DNA of 64,000 bases from assembly GCA_964017235.1 (NCBI GenBank), contig OZ024927.1, forward strand, positions 22,091,160-22,155,159. The letters are read 5' to 3'. Origin of the DNA: Sabellastarte sp. h YS-2021. Lineage: Eukaryota; Annelida; Polychaeta; Sabellida; Sabellidae. The position numbers were made by a program, and so were the translations under genes. Below, piece by piece: positions 24,801 through 31,233 of this stretch. The notes beneath the pieces were generated by a model. The model saw only the letters and a list, made by a program, of their open reading frames with translations. It was not told the origin of the DNA and did no database searches. Each line of letters opens with the position of its first letter. The stretch's first letter is position 1.

Positions 24801-27800
24801 CAACTAATTTTCAAAATGTAAACAAACCTTCAACATTACATAGTTATCTACAAAAGAAATTCCTGGCTTCTAAAAGCAGTTTAATTTAACAACATATGTA
24901 TTGTGAACTTGATATAGCTATAATAGACATAACAAGGACTTTTTAAAGTGGATGCAATACTTCCCCACAGTTTGAGATTTACACAGAAAACAAGTAGAAG
25001 CGTGAATCAGTTTATGGGTCGAATTTTGGTGAATTTTTTACTTTGAACCTGAATAACACAAAGAGTATTTCATATATTTTCAATGTTAATACCTCAAATA
25101 ATAGGTGTGCTATCCCTTTATTACTGTGCCAAATATTAATCCCCTAATATTTATGCAAATATTAAAAATATTACTTTTTCCGTCCATAATTGACCAAAAC
25201 CCTTGAATCAGTTTTTGGGTTTATTTTGAAAAAAAGTAAACACTGAATGAATACTTCAACTATGTGAAGTGTACCATATATGGCATATTATATGTGCTCA
25301 GTAATCAAATAATGAGCCTGTTCTATCAATTTCAAATGTGAAGTAGTGTCTCTTCATGTTTATATTTCTAGAAAATGAAGTGTTCTTTGGTGGAAGTAGT
25401 GATCAGCTCATGGGTCTAACTTTGTTATCTTTTTTAGACCCAAAAACTGATTCAAGGGTTTTGGTCAATTAGAGACAGAAAAAGCAATATTTGTATAGTA
25501 TTAAGGACAAAGGTCAAAGTTGGGGTTTTACGTCCCGTTCAACAGCCAGGGTCATATTGGGACAGGTCCTCAGAATTGCCACTTGTGGGACTCGAACCCA
25601 CAGAGGTGACAGCCTATGATTAGATGCCAAACTTGCTAACCACTAGGCCACTGAGGACCTTATAGTATTAAGGAATTAATATTCGACACAGTAATAAAGG
25701 GATAACACACCTATTATTTGAGGTATTAACATTGAAAATATATGAAATACTCTTTGTGTTATTCAGGTTCAAAGTAAAAAATTCACCAAAATTAGACCCA
25801 TAAACTGATTCACGCTTCTATGTGGTCAGTAATAATATAATGAGCCTGTTTAACCAATTTCAAATGTGAAGTAGTGTCTGCATGTTTATATTTCTAGAAT
25901 ATGAAGTGTTTCTGGTGGAAGTAGTGATCAGTTCATGGGTCTAATTTTGTTATCTTTTTTAGTTCAAACCTTAATAACACATCCAGTATTTTCATTTGTT
26001 TTCATGGAGATAGCTCAGATGTTATCCCTTTATCATCGTACAAGATATCATTTTCTAAATAATTGTAGAAATATTGAACTCATAGTTATCTTTGTATCTT
26101 ATTGCTGATAACCCTGTGATCAGTGTATGGGTCTATTTTGGAAAAAAAATGTTACATTTGACTTATCACTAAAGAGATTTACAATATATGTACTGTTACC
26201 TGTGGTCACTTAGGACTGACCAAATCATGATTTCAAATTGTCCAAATGCAGGTATTGTTTTCACCCATGGCATCTAGTTGTGCTGACAGGTGAATGGATG
26301 GGTGGGCAGGTGGGCAGGGGCAAATATATTGTCTGGCCTGTATCTCAGAATCTGTTAGATGTTGATACTTGATAGGGGTATAGATGTGCAATGTCATACT
26401 GTGACCTTAATCTGACCTTTGACCTTGATTGTCAAAATGTGTTCTACAATAATATTTCAAACATATTTCTCTCATGACAATGATATAAAGATTGCTGCAC
26501 CTGATTATTACTTCCACCAAGGAGGTATCAGTTTTATAATGGGGGCCATGGAGGCACAGTGGTAACACGCTCGTGTCTCACCTCTGAGATCAGAGTTCAA
26601 ATCCTGGCCTGACCTCAAGTGGGAACGTGGCTTGCCGTTGGTCAGCAGTTTACAGTACAGAAGCTTGACCAACTGTATGTACTGGTTTCCTCTTCCCTTC
26701 CAACCACCCGTGGTGATATGGCCTGTACAGTGTTGAAAGTGACGTAAAAACCCAGATAAATAAAAATTTTTATAACTGTCTGCTTGTCTCTTTGTCTGCT
26801 TATTGTTAGTAGGATATTGTAAATACTACTAGTTGGATCTTCCTGAAAAGAAATCAGAAGATGTGTCCAACTTAGATCCCGTTAAACTTCTAGATTGATC
26901 TGGATCATCATATGGATGCACAAAAATAACTTTGATTTATCTATTTACTTATTATTACATGCATTGGCACTCTTGGTATGCACTCTCCAAGTGCTCTGGT
27001 TATAGGTAATTCAACCTAATTCTGTGATTTCTATTGACAACAATACTTCAATTAATAAATTTTTAAGCTTCACAACTTTTAGTTTACTGATTACTGATTT
27101 GATATTGCCTTGTTTTGATACTTTGCATACATTTTAGTTGTCATTTGTCTTGCACCTACCAATTAATGATTTGATATTGCCTTATTTTGATACTTTGCAC
27201 ACATTTTAGTTGTTATTTGTCTTGCACCTTAGTATAGCTTACAATGCAAGTTCTTTATGTAATGTTGTCCAATGCTATTTTCCCAGACTGTTACCCCAAA
27301 CATAAATATGTGTTTACATTTGTAATTATACATCAAACACACTAAAGTTTTTATAACTGAAGTACTTGAAGACACACCACTACACAAAATACTTGACCAA
27401 AATAGGCTCACAATTTGGTCAGTGTCCTTGTGTTACAGTCTATATATAGTGAACTTGAAACAGCTGGGTGTTCAGTCAAGTGTGACATTTTTTTCAAAAT
27501 AGACCCAAAAACTGATTCAAGGGTTTTGGTCAATTACAGACAGAAAAGGCAAGATTTTTAATATTTGTATAAACATTCGGGAATTAATATTTGGCACAGT
27601 AATAAAGGGATAACACACCTATTATTTGAGGTATTAACATTGAAAATATATGAAATACTCTTTGTGTTATTCAGGTTCAAAGTAAAAAATTCACCAAAAT
27701 TAGACCCATAAACTGATTCACGCTTCTATATGTGAGCTCTGTCCCTCGCCATTGTGTCCATCAGTATATCAATAGCAATTGGCGATGGACAGAAACTCGG

Positions 27801-30628
27801 TCTAGGAGTAGGCATTCATTCTATGAGGCTTTTTTTCCAGAGACAATTTTTCCATGCGGCATTTTTCCTTGATTCCAAATTAAGAGGTAAAGAAGCACAC
27901 AAATAAAAATCTTGAGAAACTCAAAACCCAGTACAAAATAAAAAAGTAAGTAATTCTCCAGTTTCTAGTACTTTCAATGCCTGAAACACAAAAATAATAG
28001 CTTACTGTCTTAAAATAAGCACAGATTAATAAAGTAACATGAAACACTCACCACAACAAATTGTCCACAGCATTGTTAAATAAGCAGTCTAATTTTTTCT
28101 GAAAAGTGCTTTCTGTAAGTCACAGATCCATATTTTATCAATTATCATTATCCATGGTTAAAATTTGTGGCAGTCAGGTTACATTAAAACTTTTCAAGCT
28201 TTATCCAAAATTATATTTTCCCATAAAGGAAAACCATTGGTACACATGCTGAAACAATGTTGATAAACCATAAACCATAGAACTAATTTATGAAAGCCCC
28301 ATACGGTATGCACACCAAAGGAAACATTGCAAAGATTGTCTAGGTTGATAATTTGGTACAAGGTGTTGAATTAATATTATTGAATTAATAAACTGGTTTT
28401 AATTTACAGGGTTTATAATAGATAATTGCCTCATAGTGCTTCCATTATGTAAACTTAATGACCCTTTGGCCCTTTCAGGGCCTCAGGCCATTAAGTTTAC
28501 AATATAGAGTGCCACTTGGCCATTATCTATATAATAACTTTGATTGACATCATAAATAAGGCTGGGAGTAGGACTTTCATAATTCCTTCCAATGGGGTTC
28601 ATGGTAGGATGGTATTGTGAATTTTTATTGGAAACAATATGTGTAAACGGAACTTTCACCTTGAGCAAATATCACCTTGGCTATGTGAGTATCAGCTTTA
28701 TGACGCCCCACCTCACTATCAATCTGTAATTTAGGCTTGTCATTTTCGTGATTATTATCACGTTGACACACTTTTTCAGGCTTTTGGCTATTATTACACA
28801 AATCATGTCTTGAAACACAGTCACTGTCATTGACAGGGTTCATACTTTCCCGCACAGTCCTACTGTGGATTTTCTAAACATTAATACCACTGTTTTAGTG
28901 ATTTTAAAACTTTTTAGCCAGAAATGCATCAACTCGCCTAGGAGTGACTTCAGAATTGTAAATAAACCTGACCCGATAACTGTCATTATTACTTTGGACA
29001 GTAGTATTATCAATGACATTGACTTCACATTGGATTGAGGCGTTTGACACAATAGTGTCTGAAATACCCTCATTCATGACATTACTGATACCTTCAATAC
29101 AGCTGCTTCAGTCTAAAGATGATCAGCTGTCTGCTCATTTTTGCCTGCTGTTGCTTTGTAACAAAACTTCTTTTCAGATTAATTCAGCAGTTTCCTAAGA
29201 TCCAATGATGGCATCCTAACAAAATTCTGGTATCTTGGGATGTCAGTGTGCATGAGGTCGGCCAGGAGGTTGCTGTAGCATTCTTTTTCTTATTTTTGAA
29301 CTATCCAAGGCATGACCCAGGGGTTGGGTGGCTTTCTTCTTCTCCTGGGGGCTGGCTGGGGTTGAGGCCGTGGTGGTGGCTGTAGGGCAGGTGATGGTGC
29401 TGGGTTCAAATATATCCTCCTCTGTCTTTCCATCAAGATGCAAATCAAAATATTAAACTCAGTGAAAACCAAAGCTGATGTAGAAAGGCTCTCTGATATG
29501 TTTGCTGGCATTTTGCAGTGACAAATGATGTTTTTGTCAGCCAGAGGGTGTTTATATAGTGTTGGTGTGATCCCGACTCTTGATCCCAACTCTACGATTT
29601 AATCAGTCCAGTCAGGGTGAGTTGGTAAAATGTCTCAGTCCTGTCTGTCACCACAGCTTGTCGGGGCTTGCTATGGCATGTCTGTTAAGGGTGTCGTGGT
29701 AGTTTCCCGTTTTGTCTTGAAGAAAATGATCCCGACCCCAAATCAGGTCAGGAACTTGATCCAGACAAGGCGGTATGTGCCACATCCTGTCGGGGAGCTG
29801 TAACTGATCCAGCATTTTTGCAGGCTTTTTTGTGGTTTTCTTGCCCGATTCCCTGAATTTTGCAACCGACCCTAGAGTCACAGAGTTGTTTATAGGGTCG
29901 GTTCCAGTGGAACACCCCATTAGATGGCTTTATTAAAAAAATATTATATTGGAATTAATTGCATGCGCAGCTGCAAAGCAATCAAAAATTAAAATTGTGC
30001 ATTGCAGTAATGCACAATTCATGAAAGTTTGGAGACCAAAAATTGTGATTTCTACAAGTGCAAGCCCCAGAGAAAACACTTCAGATACACATTCTGTAGC
30101 AATTTAATGTTAAATAGTGGATTATAAACATGAAACAATCAGCGATGTATAAATTTTAATATGTTGTCATTTGAGAAATACTGGATAATGAAAATGAAAC
30201 AACTGGTGGTGTATAAATTTTAATATTTTAACACTTGAAAATTGTGTCCTGTGTCCTACAGAGGTGTTGTTCTCATGACCATATATATGTTTATATTTTG
30301 TCTGTTTTTTAGCAGTTATACACAAATAATACAGGTTGGAACTCCATATAAAATCAGAAGATATGTCTTTGCCAAATCAGAGCCAATTAAATTGTGAGAC
30401 TGACCTGGATCACAATCTAGACGTAAAAGAAAATCCTGACTTTCTATTTAATTATTATTACATACCATGACAGAGATCTGTACTATCCGAGTGCTCCTAT
30501 TATGTTTGAATCAGTTGTATTACCTGCAAACGATTCAAGTTCTGGTAATGGTGATCCTTTAGCTGTACTGCATCCAGAAACCAGATATGTGCAACAAAGA
30601 ACACAATTGCCCACTTCTTCATCATCAT
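737..30628 (-). CDS. Secreted H-type-lectin-like protein, 5 exons, 178 aa
   Basis: Exons on the minus strand: 30628-30524, 11262-11136, 2846-2778, 1645-1544 and 870-737 (105+127+69+102+134 = 537 nt, 178 codons plus TAG). Every junction is AG/GT and the phases (0,1,1,1) agree, which strongly supports the chain. Residues 1-22 look like a signal peptide (MMMKKW, then a hydrophobic run). Residues 36-100 are polar, rich in T/D/L with heptad-like spacing, and could oligomerise. Residues 101-178 resemble the H-type lectin domain of discoidin and Helix agglutinin: TINFSPAFSDVP is the aromatic/Pro strand, then VTVSMTTW and the C-terminal MMWMACR. Cys101 and Cys177 could form a disulfide closing the domain. 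The likely role is an extracellular carbohydrate-binding (defence or mucus) protein. The intron 1 acceptor was set at the second AG of CAGAG to keep phase 0. Additional in-phase exons inside the 19-kb intron 1 cannot be excluded. A paralogue lies at 63.4-63.9 kb. Domain assignment is by eye. Confidence 0.72.
1544..1645 (-). CDS. Lectin-like gene 1, exon 4 (lectin domain, N half)
   Basis: 102 nt between TTCATAG and G|GTAAAT. It encodes the first half of the domain, including GPVTINFSPAF and VPEIVFGTITY. Exon length and phase are identical to the exon at 63768-63869. Confidence 0.75.
1735..2015 (+). mobile_element. LINE 3' fragment (CR1/L2-like)
   Basis: A decayed ORF2 C-terminal coding end. 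The translation contains FAFDTPTVWNALPCEI and a Phe/Lys-rich continuation, then a 3' UTR ending in CTATAAAAGTCCAATTAGA. The same terminal words occur at the ends of the LINE fragments at 48.2-49.1 and 59.0-59.4 kb. Lies in intron 3 of lectin-like gene 1. Confidence 0.55.
2778..2846 (-). CDS. Lectin-like gene 1, exon 3
   Basis: 69 nt between a TTTCAG acceptor and a T|GTGAGT donor. It encodes DFTALQTSVTTLTDNY and on to VKQ, continuing the T/D-rich stalk. The split codon at its 3' end becomes Cys101. Confidence 0.68.
3225..3372 (-). mobile_element. SINE family B, tail-only copy
   Basis: Matches the tail of the 53.08-53.40 kb copy (words such as CTCCATGTACTACAGGACTC and the GCTATATGACC that follows). 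The tRNA-like head is missing, so it is a truncated insertion. Confidence 0.5.
3380..4260. other. Intronic AT-rich DNA, nothing recognised
   Basis: Part of intron 2 of lectin-like gene 1. I see no exon, RNA gene or repeat relationship here. Confidence 0.5.
4268..4964. mobile_element. Non-autonomous TIR element, copy a
   Basis: About 700 bp bounded by a 10-bp inverted repeat TGTTCCACCA / TGGTGGAACA. Inside are many short GGTCGG, CCCGACC and TTAGTCCCAGG words. It shares a CCGA...AACATGTTTGATATTTC segment with the element at 31.2-32.2 kb and has a similar terminus. No convincing coding capacity or target-site duplication is seen. Best read as a transposase-dependent DNA element. Confidence 0.5.
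5130..5420 (+). repeat. TGACCTT-rich dispersed repeat
   Basis: Two degenerate units with the words AGTGACCTTGACCTTTAAA, GTAGGTGTGCAACATCATGA and GATTTGACCTTTAACCTTG. Related units occur at 26.33-26.48 and 54.88-55.47 kb. Confidence 0.6.
5836..6045 (+). mobile_element. SINE family B copy
   Basis: Head GTGGCCTAGCAGGTAACACA resembles a pol III A box. The body words AGAACCTCAAGGACGTTGAT and the GAATGTGAGTTACTT tail are shared with copies at 53.1 and 61.7 kb. It abuts the end of the YR element remnant that follows. Confidence 0.55.
6060..6825 (-). pseudogene. Tyrosine recombinase remnant
   Basis: Two frames together align with the intact recombinase. The N part contains ISPKVIRNYLSSIRTM, the centre FFAFLRMSNIAPYS (first catalytic Arg), and the C part TLAFDNNVLLQNIQ then NGLWRSTAVWMY. 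The last segment corresponds to HGTWSSDCVWQY of the intact copy, with its Tyr retained. Frameshifts near 6420 and 6200 and other damage make it non-functional. Confidence 0.8.
7150..8935 (-). pseudogene. RT-RNase H remnant of YR element
   Basis: From the 5' side: a segment with SSDLNVLAWEYHLREY (compare RGQLNVEAWCEHLGEY in the intact pol), then RT pieces with AFQCISDAVVF and the AYIDDYIIVAP catalytic box (YIDD kept). RNase H pieces follow: INASLTGLGGVW, IVHLEMLNIVVAL, FCDNLSVVQGV and CARNIWILTAS. An internal deletion removes the RT A-box region and a SINE splits the gene at 7551-7795. Function is lost; homology is clear. Confidence 0.82.
7551..7795 (-). mobile_element. SINE family A, copy with 13-bp TSD
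   Basis: tRNA-derived SINE inserted in the YR remnant. On the minus strand it begins GGGGCCACGGTGGCAGAGTGG with a good pol III A box (TGGCAGAGTGG) and a B box GGTTCGATCCC, and ends in a long A tract. Flanking repeats CTTCTTGCTATTA (7538-7550) and CTTCTTCCTATTA (7796-7808) differ at one base. Confidence 0.88.
9790..10830 (-). pseudogene. Gag-like ORF1 remnant of YR element
   Basis: Starts MPSTKKKTPVTNTRKKV at 10827 and then falls into several frames. The HWPNEGYQGTGGKKRQFYDE block aligns with HWPHEAVLGGVSRQRVTYDQ of the intact gag. Near 9.8-9.9 kb a Cys/His cluster (CKCYNDGTCSHDTHHSH, then CGFCS and a HPELKC) matches the C-terminal zinc motif of the intact gag. The gap to the RT (8.94-9.79 kb) has the length of the gag-pol linker but no recognisable coding. 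Confidence 0.78.
11136..11262 (-). CDS. Lectin-like gene 1, exon 2 (coiled-coil-like stalk)
   Basis: 127 nt, starting phase 0 after TTCAGAG and ending G|GTAAAT. It encodes DYVTQDDFDAAIATL, SAVDKV and TTDFNAFV segments with hydrophobic residues at 3-4 spacing. These are typical of short stalk helices ahead of invertebrate lectin domains. Confidence 0.65.
11290..12045 (+). mobile_element. LINE ORF2 remnant, 5' part of a split copy
   Basis: Decayed reverse transcriptase: FIDLENAFDLVDRDLL (A box), GVRQGDTLSSTLFAIYINSL (B box) and LLYADDMLL (catalytic YADD). After an internal deletion come KSILDYGSVIWGS, ARFILRVHRYYPNVMLL and LLKMPSERLTKQVFLWDYEK. The homology stops about 12.0 kb and resumes at 16.94 kb. 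Confidence 0.8.
12387..12470 (+). repeat. Inverted repeat, left arm
   Basis: TAAGCGAGTTCACAGTTTC...GAGGTGTAGGAAGTAA, matched in reverse complement at 16250-16342. It contains a perfect AGGTCAAAGGTCA at 12439-12451. Confidence 0.7.
14040..14265 (-). mobile_element. SINE family A copy with 12-bp TSD
   Basis: The minus-strand head contains a degraded B box (GTTCAAACCC). Body words GGTCGGCAGTTTACAGTACT and the tail match other copies. Flanks CAATTCCAAATT (14028-14039) and CAATTTCAAATT (14266-14277) are a target duplication with one change. Confidence 0.82.
14315..14960 (+). repeat. Segmental duplication, copy 1
   Basis: Matches 15119-15740 over the words GTTAGATGAACAAAAGCACT, ACATCAGTCCAA and GCAACCTTAAGATTAATGAA. 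It carries a SINE at 14339-14566 that copy 2 lacks. Confidence 0.75.
14339..14566 (-). mobile_element. SINE family A copy with TSD and empty site
   Basis: Flanked by CAAAACTGTGGG and CAAAACTGTAGG. The duplicated segment at about 15127 shows the empty site, which confirms the insertion boundaries. Confidence 0.82.
15119..15740 (+). repeat. Segmental duplication, copy 2
   Basis: Paralogue of 14315-14960. It has an uninterrupted AAACAAAACTGTGGGAGA where copy 1 carries a SINE, and instead has its own SINE at 15222-15420 where copy 1 is uninterrupted. Confidence 0.75.
15222..15420 (+). mobile_element. SINE family A copy
   Basis: Starts in the tRNA-like region (ACCTCTGAGGTTGCTGGTTC, a B-box remnant) and runs through GGTGGTTTACAGCGCAGAAT to a tail with ATAAAACAAAAAAATAAATC. 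The head is 5' truncated relative to the 26.5-kb copy. Confidence 0.75.
16250..16342 (-). repeat. Inverted repeat, right arm
   Basis: Reverse complement of the 12387-12470 arm with interspersed mismatches and a small length difference in the centre. The arms are about 3.8 kb apart. Confidence 0.7.
16940..17731 (+). mobile_element. LINE ORF2 remnant, 3' part with CTAT tail
   Basis: Continues the LINE protein interrupted at 12.0 kb: NDIKKIFNTLDLWNIYDQKQ, then after a frameshift RSLLCQFRAGILPLRIETGR and a Cys/His end (CNSPEIENEFHFLLVCPPYN). The 17065-17472 reading frame is the last open stretch. The 3' UTR ends ATAAATAAACTATCTATCTA, the microsatellite tail of this LINE type. Confidence 0.82.
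17740..19870. other. Intronic DNA with an AAACGTTT-rich patch
   Basis: Part of intron 1 of lectin-like gene 1. No exon or known repeat is recognised, except that 19210-19400 holds a dense set of AAAACGTTTT-type palindromic words (at least five). This may be a small AT-rich MITE remnant or simple sequence. Confidence 0.4.
19878..20720 (-). pseudogene. Tyrosine recombinase remnant with internal deletion
   Basis: Contains LSAKAATRLHQV, FDHPKIKYFLKTFRISRPST, FFTFLWLSNIVPHA (the catalytic Arg of LRLSN is replaced by Trp), TGKDILFTKKFLKVLIK and TFHDFRRSGVTFAFNVHIPI (His-x-x-Arg box kept). After YGTW the frame jumps to INAL and stop, the C-terminus of the intact protein, so the segment with the catalytic Tyr was deleted. 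Confidence 0.82.
20720..22030 (-). pseudogene. RT remnant of YR element
   Basis: Recognisable in order: MEDKFVNFILHASQ, SVFDFGFIP, FGFPLDF-like and GNHKSAVDFP-like words, MARAKLNSDRCRVIID, HHVKVDPGVYDLLGLE, YYVDTCIPFG, then YTIIAYIED (catalytic YIDD altered to YIED), CLGVFIDTVHGT and KRQLESILGLLLYIYIC. RNase H is missing: the RT passes into the recombinase within about 100 bp. Not functional. Confidence 0.83.
22080..22940. other. AT-rich intronic DNA, nothing recognised
   Basis: No coding, RNA or repeat signal that I can support. Just before it, near 22033-22063, is a short palindrome (AACTCTCCATTAT / ATAATGGAGAGTT). Confidence 0.45.
22953..23042 (+). repeat. 45-bp tandem duplication
   Basis: Two near-perfect units beginning GCACTTTACAACCATGTG and ending TTTAGTTTACAATTTA. 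It lies just upstream of the gag remnant at 23101. Confidence 0.85.
23101..24197 (+). pseudogene. Gag-like ORF1 of another YR element
   Basis: Starts MSQKYNLRSGKREAVLPVQL and meets an in-frame TGA at 23167. It then continues in the same frame (acidic region with SESGSDLECSDL) to about 23565, where a frame change leads into 23640-24197. The latter aligns with the intact gag over HVKWPHEFVLAGSIKKRISF, LTMTQWMAGFC, DAQDFSWTATKASHAVLLC and DRIRRANAQKH. The C-terminal zinc motif is missing: the copy breaks off at 24197. RT and recombinase are absent downstream. Confidence 0.82.
24200..24960. other. Non-coding, with a short AT microsatellite
   Basis: AT-rich, with (AT)n at about 24511-24522. 24290-24500 could be the non-coding 3' end of the preceding YR remnant, but I could not match it to the intact element's B repeat. 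Confidence 0.35.
24985..25825. repeat. Fold-back (inverted) repeat element
   Basis: The left arm (about 24985-25215, words ATTTTTTACTTTGAACCTGA, AATAGGTGTGCTATCCCTTT and TGAATCAGTTTTTGGGT) is repeated in reverse complement at about 25436-25825. The long arms and AT-rich loop fit a fold-back or MITE-like element. A SINE (25508-25660) has inserted in the right arm. A third copy of the arm lies at 27484-27740. Confidence 0.75.
25508..25660 (-). mobile_element. SINE with perfect 14-bp TSD (tRNA-like head variant)
   Basis: Flanked by TATAGTATTAAGGA on both sides (25494-25507, 25661-25674). The minus-strand head has A box TGGCCTAGTGG and B box GGTTCGAGTCCC. GTCCTCA near the 5' end can pair with TGAGGAC, as in an acceptor stem, but with about 11 extra bases before the 3' strand, so this is not an intact tRNA. 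The tail matches SINE family A. Confidence 0.88.
25826..25970 (+). repeat. Direct repeat of the 25297-25435 segment
   Basis: Shares CAATTTCAAATGTGAAGTAG, GGTGGAAGTAGTGATCAG and TTTTGTTATCTTTTTTAG with 25297-25435. The fold-back loop region has therefore been duplicated next to the element. Confidence 0.75.
26330..26480 (+). repeat. TGACCTT-rich dispersed repeat unit
   Basis: One unit of the family seen at 5.13-5.42 and 54.88-55.47 kb, with TTGATACTTGATAGGG and a perfect TGACCTTTGACCT at 26413-26425. Confidence 0.65.
26500..26990 (+). repeat. Repeat family C, interrupted by a SINE
   Basis: Old repeat with CTTCCACCAAGGAGGTATCA, then (after the SINE) AACTGTCTGCTTGTCTC and AAATCAGAAGATGTGTCC. 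Similar words occur at 30290-30500 and 45640-45860. The SINE splits the GTATCAGTTTTATAACTG context. Confidence 0.65.
26540..26767 (+). mobile_element. SINE family A, full-length copy with TSD
   Basis: Head GGCCATGGAGGCACAGTGGT, box B GAGTTCAAATCC, body TTGCCGTTGGTCAGCAGTTT, and tail GACGTAAAAACCCAGATAAA. Flanked by TTTTATAA (26532-26539, 26768-26775). Confidence 0.86.
27095..27231 (+). repeat. 72-bp tandem duplication
   Basis: Two units starting TGATTTGATATTGCCTT and ending GTCTTGCACCT, with a few substitutions. Confidence 0.85.
27484..27740 (-). repeat. Additional copy of the fold-back arm
   Basis: Matches the 25436-25825 arm without the SINE (ACTGATTCAAGGGTTTTGGT ... CACGCTTCTAT), giving another unoccupied version of that site. 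Confidence 0.75.
27740..28440. other. AT-rich intronic DNA, nothing recognised
   Basis: No supported gene or repeat. Confidence 0.4.
28448..28501. repeat. Strong hairpin, 16-bp outer stem
   Basis: TGTAAACTTAATGACC pairs with GGCCATTAAGTTTACA (one mismatch). An inner GGCCC/GGGCC surrounds a TTTCA-type loop. It lies beside a YR remnant. Function unknown. Confidence 0.75.
28640..29080 (-). pseudogene. YR element fragment: gag-pol linker / pol N-terminus
   Basis: Minus-strand translation reads NDSYRVRFIYNSEVTPRRVD then AFLAKKF. It aligns with DVHRSRLVYNSRVKPKEVEA and LFAKRTG encoded at 40160-40240 in the intact element. The continuing reading frame (28855-28625) is polar, as expected for the linker. 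No RT or gag core is attached. The conservation shows this stretch was protein-coding. Confidence 0.7.
29570..29925 (-). mobile_element. Non-autonomous TIR element, copy b (partial)
   Basis: On the minus strand it begins TGTTCCACTGGAACCGACCC and shares with the right half of the 31.2-32.2 kb element the words CCCGACAGGATG, GGGGTCGGGAT and AACAGACA. The far end was not found, so it may be truncated. No coding capacity. Confidence 0.6.
30290..30500 (+). repeat. Repeat family C copy
   Basis: Shares GGTTGGAACT, AAATCAGAAGATATGTC and TGACCTGGATCACAATCTAG with 26.77-26.99 and 45.64-45.86 kb. It ends directly next to exon 1 of lectin-like gene 1. Confidence 0.6.
30524..30628 (-). CDS. Lectin-like gene 1, exon 1 (signal peptide)
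   Basis: Thirty-five codons starting at the first of three consecutive ATGs, ending CAG|GTAATA in phase 0. It encodes MMMKKWAIVFFVAHIWFLDA followed by a polar stretch: a short basic n-region, a hydrophobic core and a probable cleavage near AVQ. A TATA box lies about 85 nt upstream. Confidence 0.7.
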
Positions 30629-30711
30629 GGTGGTTCGGCTTTAAGATTACAGGGAGACAAATATATCCGGCAATAGCTGGAGTCTGTTTAAGAACAGCAG
30701 CACAAGTTCTA

Positions 30712-30719
30712 TATTTATA
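30712..30719 (-). promoter_or_regulatory. TATA box of lectin-like gene 1
   Basis: TATAAATA on the minus strand about 85 nt upstream of the ATG at 30628. It would place transcription start near 30688 and give a 5' UTR of about 60 nt, which suits a short secreted-protein gene. Confidence 0.5.
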
Positions 30720-30729
30720 GGCGTAAAAT

Positions 30730-31230
30730 AAAAGAAAGGGCCATGTTATACATAACAGATGTTTGCAGATGCTAAAGTTAAGGTAAAAATAGATAACGTT
30801 TGTGGATCAGAGGCACTTTGTTGAACTTCAAGGCTTCACTTTAATAAGCCATAAAATTACTCAATGAATGAAAATTTATCTCTGTCAGTGATTATGTGAG
30901 GCAAATACACTCATTATATGTATAGCAAGGACAGATGTTTTACATCCTTCGTATGTTATTGACATTAAAGTAGATTTTTTAATAATGTTAAACATATTAT
31001 CACTGAAACATAATTTTCAGTACAACTTTATATCAATATTTGTCAATGGTATTTCATTTGAGACATATAAAATAGTTAGACATCTTTATCCTTTTCCTAC
31101 TATTACAGTAATGATTAAAATCATATTGTTGCATCATAACAGAACATGCACAAAAACATACAAGTTCCAGTTACAGGGAGGCCCATGTATCAAAATTCAA
31201 ATTATAGTTGTTACGACCCACAGAACAATG
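30730..31230. other. Upstream region of lectin-like gene 1
   Basis: AT-rich, nothing recognised beyond the TATA box just inside 30720. A TIR element begins at about 31234, so the proximal promoter is limited to about 500 bp of unique sequence. Confidence 0.45.
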
Positions 31231-31233
31231 TAA

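Noticed and set aside
25508..25660. Possible functional tRNA gene
   Set aside because: A and B boxes are good, but the 3' acceptor strand is displaced by about 11 nt, and the unit has a SINE tail and target-site duplications.
29243..29589. Proline-rich minus-strand frames
   Set aside because: Simple-sequence translation (PPPRPQPQPAP-type); no conserved flank or splice signals.
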